Of a stretch of 8,023 nt of DNA, positions 7,269-8,023 are shown piece by piece (position 1 is the first letter of the stretch; each line of letters starts with the position of its first letter). Source of the DNA: Gammaproteobacteria bacterium. Lineage in GTDB: Bacteria; Pseudomonadota; Gammaproteobacteria; QOAV01. The DNA lies in assembly GCA_027067235.1 (NCBI GenBank), contig JALXFQ010000069.1:1-8023 (forward strand), given 5' to 3'. The notes under the pieces were generated by a model. That model did not search any database, was not told the DNA's origin, and saw only the letters and a program-made list of their open reading frames with translations. The translations under genes were made by a program, and so were the position numbers.

Positions 7269-7873
7269 GGCTGTTTTTTCTCCGATTTCAGATCGACCAT
7301 GCGCAGCCTGTCTCCGGCGCGGGTGGCAATCTGCCGTGAAGGCGTCTGTTTTTTTGTTTGCGGGCGTTTGCGCATGGTCAGGGCGATGGCGGCGACAATG
7401 GCCACGACCAGCAACACGGAAGCAATTTCGAACGGATAGACATAGTCGGTATACAGCACGCTGCCGATCTCGGCGGTGTTGCTGTAATCGGCGCCATGAG
7501 ATACGGGATGGGATCTCTCCACCAGGCCGGTCTTGCTGGATGCCAGTATCATGGCCATTTCCAGCATCATCAATACCGCAACCACGCCGCCGACAGGCAG
7601 ATATCTGACAAAGCCTTCGCGCATTTCGGCGATATTGATATCGAGCATCATGACCACAAACAGGAACAGCACCATGACCGCGCCGACATAAACCAGAATC
7701 AGTGTCAGAGCCAGAAACTCGGCTTCCAGCAGCAGCCACAGGGCCGCGCCGCTGACAAAACACAGAATCAGAAACAGCGCCGCCTTCACCGGGTTTTTCA
7801 CCGTCACCACCAGCAGTCCGGAAACCAGCAGGATCAGGCTGATGGCGTAAAAGACTATGTGCTCAAAAGTCAT
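7265..7873 (-). CDS. nuoJ: NADH-quinone oxidoreductase subunit J
   Basis: NuoJ is a membrane subunit of complex I (equivalent of ND6) whose third helix, with its pi-bulge, takes part in coupling quinone reduction to proton pumping. The product has 202 residues (E. coli 184). Seen: five hydrophobic segments, the signature EFLALTLILVYVGAVMVLFL (52-71) with Y62, and a later helix with E149 in YPFEIASVLL. The tail after about residue 167 is hydrophilic and strongly basic (RKR, TKK, KSEKK), accounting for the extra length. The frame is open upstream to 7999, but that extension shadows nuoI and is not hydrophobic. The ATG at 7873 gives MTFEHIVFYAIS, the family N-terminus. It starts 13 nt after nuoI with only a weak GAG-type binding site, and its stop overlaps nuoK. 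Confidence 0.97.
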   Translation of the reverse strand: MTFEHIVFYAISLILLVSGLLVVTVKNPVKAALFLILCFVSGAALWLLLEAEFLALTLILVYVGAVMVLFLFVVMMLDINIAEMREGFVRYLPVGGVVAVLMMLEMAMILASSKTGLVERSHPVSHGADYSNTAEIGSVLYTDYVYPFEIASVLLVVAIVAAIALTMRKRPQTKKQTPSRQIATRAGDRLRMVDLKSEKKQP

Positions 7874-7886
7874 GACTCGATCATCT

Positions 7887-8023
7887 CTATCGGTAAGGAG
7901 CCACTGCGGCCTTGCATCTGGCGATCTGGGCTTCGTAGCGGTCCCCCACATCCAGCAACATGTCCTTGGTGTAATACAGGTCGCCGCGCTGTTCGCCATG
8001 ATATTCCAGTATGTCGGTTTCCA
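7887..8023 (-). CDS. nuoI: NADH-quinone oxidoreductase subunit I (C-terminal end only)
   Basis: NuoI carries the two [4Fe-4S] clusters N6a and N6b that pass electrons towards the quinone site. Only the last 44 complete codons and the TAG stop are in the window; the gene continues past 8023. Visible residues include ILEYHGEQRGDLYYTKDML and VGDRYEAQIA. These match the C-terminus of NuoI of the proteobacterial type with the EYHGE...DLYYTK ending, and differ from the E. coli tail. The cluster-binding cysteines are outside the window. The assignment rests on this tail and on the position directly before nuoJ. Confidence 0.93.
   Translation of the reverse strand, partial: ETDILEYHGEQRGDLYYTKDMLLDVGDRYEAQIARCKAAVAPYR

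Overview
This is a conserved housekeeping region of a gammaproteobacterial chromosome with no accessory or mobile DNA that I can see. Every gene reads on the minus strand, so transcription runs from high to low coordinates. The order in the direction of transcription is nuoI (3' end only), nuoJ, nuoK, nuoL, nuoM, nuoN, initiator tRNA-fMet, rimP, nusA (cut by the window start). The gammaproteobacterial assignment is inferred from the E. coli-like metY-rimP-nusA order, the initiator tRNA sequence, and the RimP and NusA sequences. Placing the nuo operon directly upstream of this cluster is, from memory, known in several non-enteric gammaproteobacteria. I cannot assign a genus.

Positions 8023-2011 hold the distal part of the operon for respiratory complex I (H+-translocating NADH:quinone oxidoreductase). 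NuoI ends the peripheral iron-sulfur arm. NuoJ and NuoK form the small membrane core. NuoL, NuoM and NuoN are the three antiporter-like proton-pumping subunits. The genes are tightly packed: nuoJ and nuoK overlap by 4 bases and the other gaps are 4-18 bases. The glutamates and lysines known to be needed for pumping are present in each subunit, so the complex looks functional.

Positions 2010-1693 form the only sizeable noncoding stretch. It contains a strong stable-RNA-type promoter with a GC-rich discriminator, the 77-nt initiator tRNA with its CCA encoded, and a good Rho-independent terminator. Next come a probable rimP promoter and a short leader with a GC-rich hairpin resembling the gammaproteobacterial rimP leader (putative attenuator). 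I see no clear terminator between nuoN and the tRNA promoter.

Positions 1692-1 hold rimP (30S maturation) and nusA (transcription elongation, termination and antitermination), the start of the classical translation/transcription operon that normally continues into infB. Two start codons needed care. rimP most likely starts at a TTG with an excellent ribosome binding site, not at the upstream ATG, which lies before the leader hairpin. nusA most likely starts at a GTG 8 codons before the first ATG.

I found no previously undescribed system. The points most worth a second look are the rimP leader hairpin, the non-ATG starts, and possible readthrough from nuo into the fMet-rimP-nusA unit.
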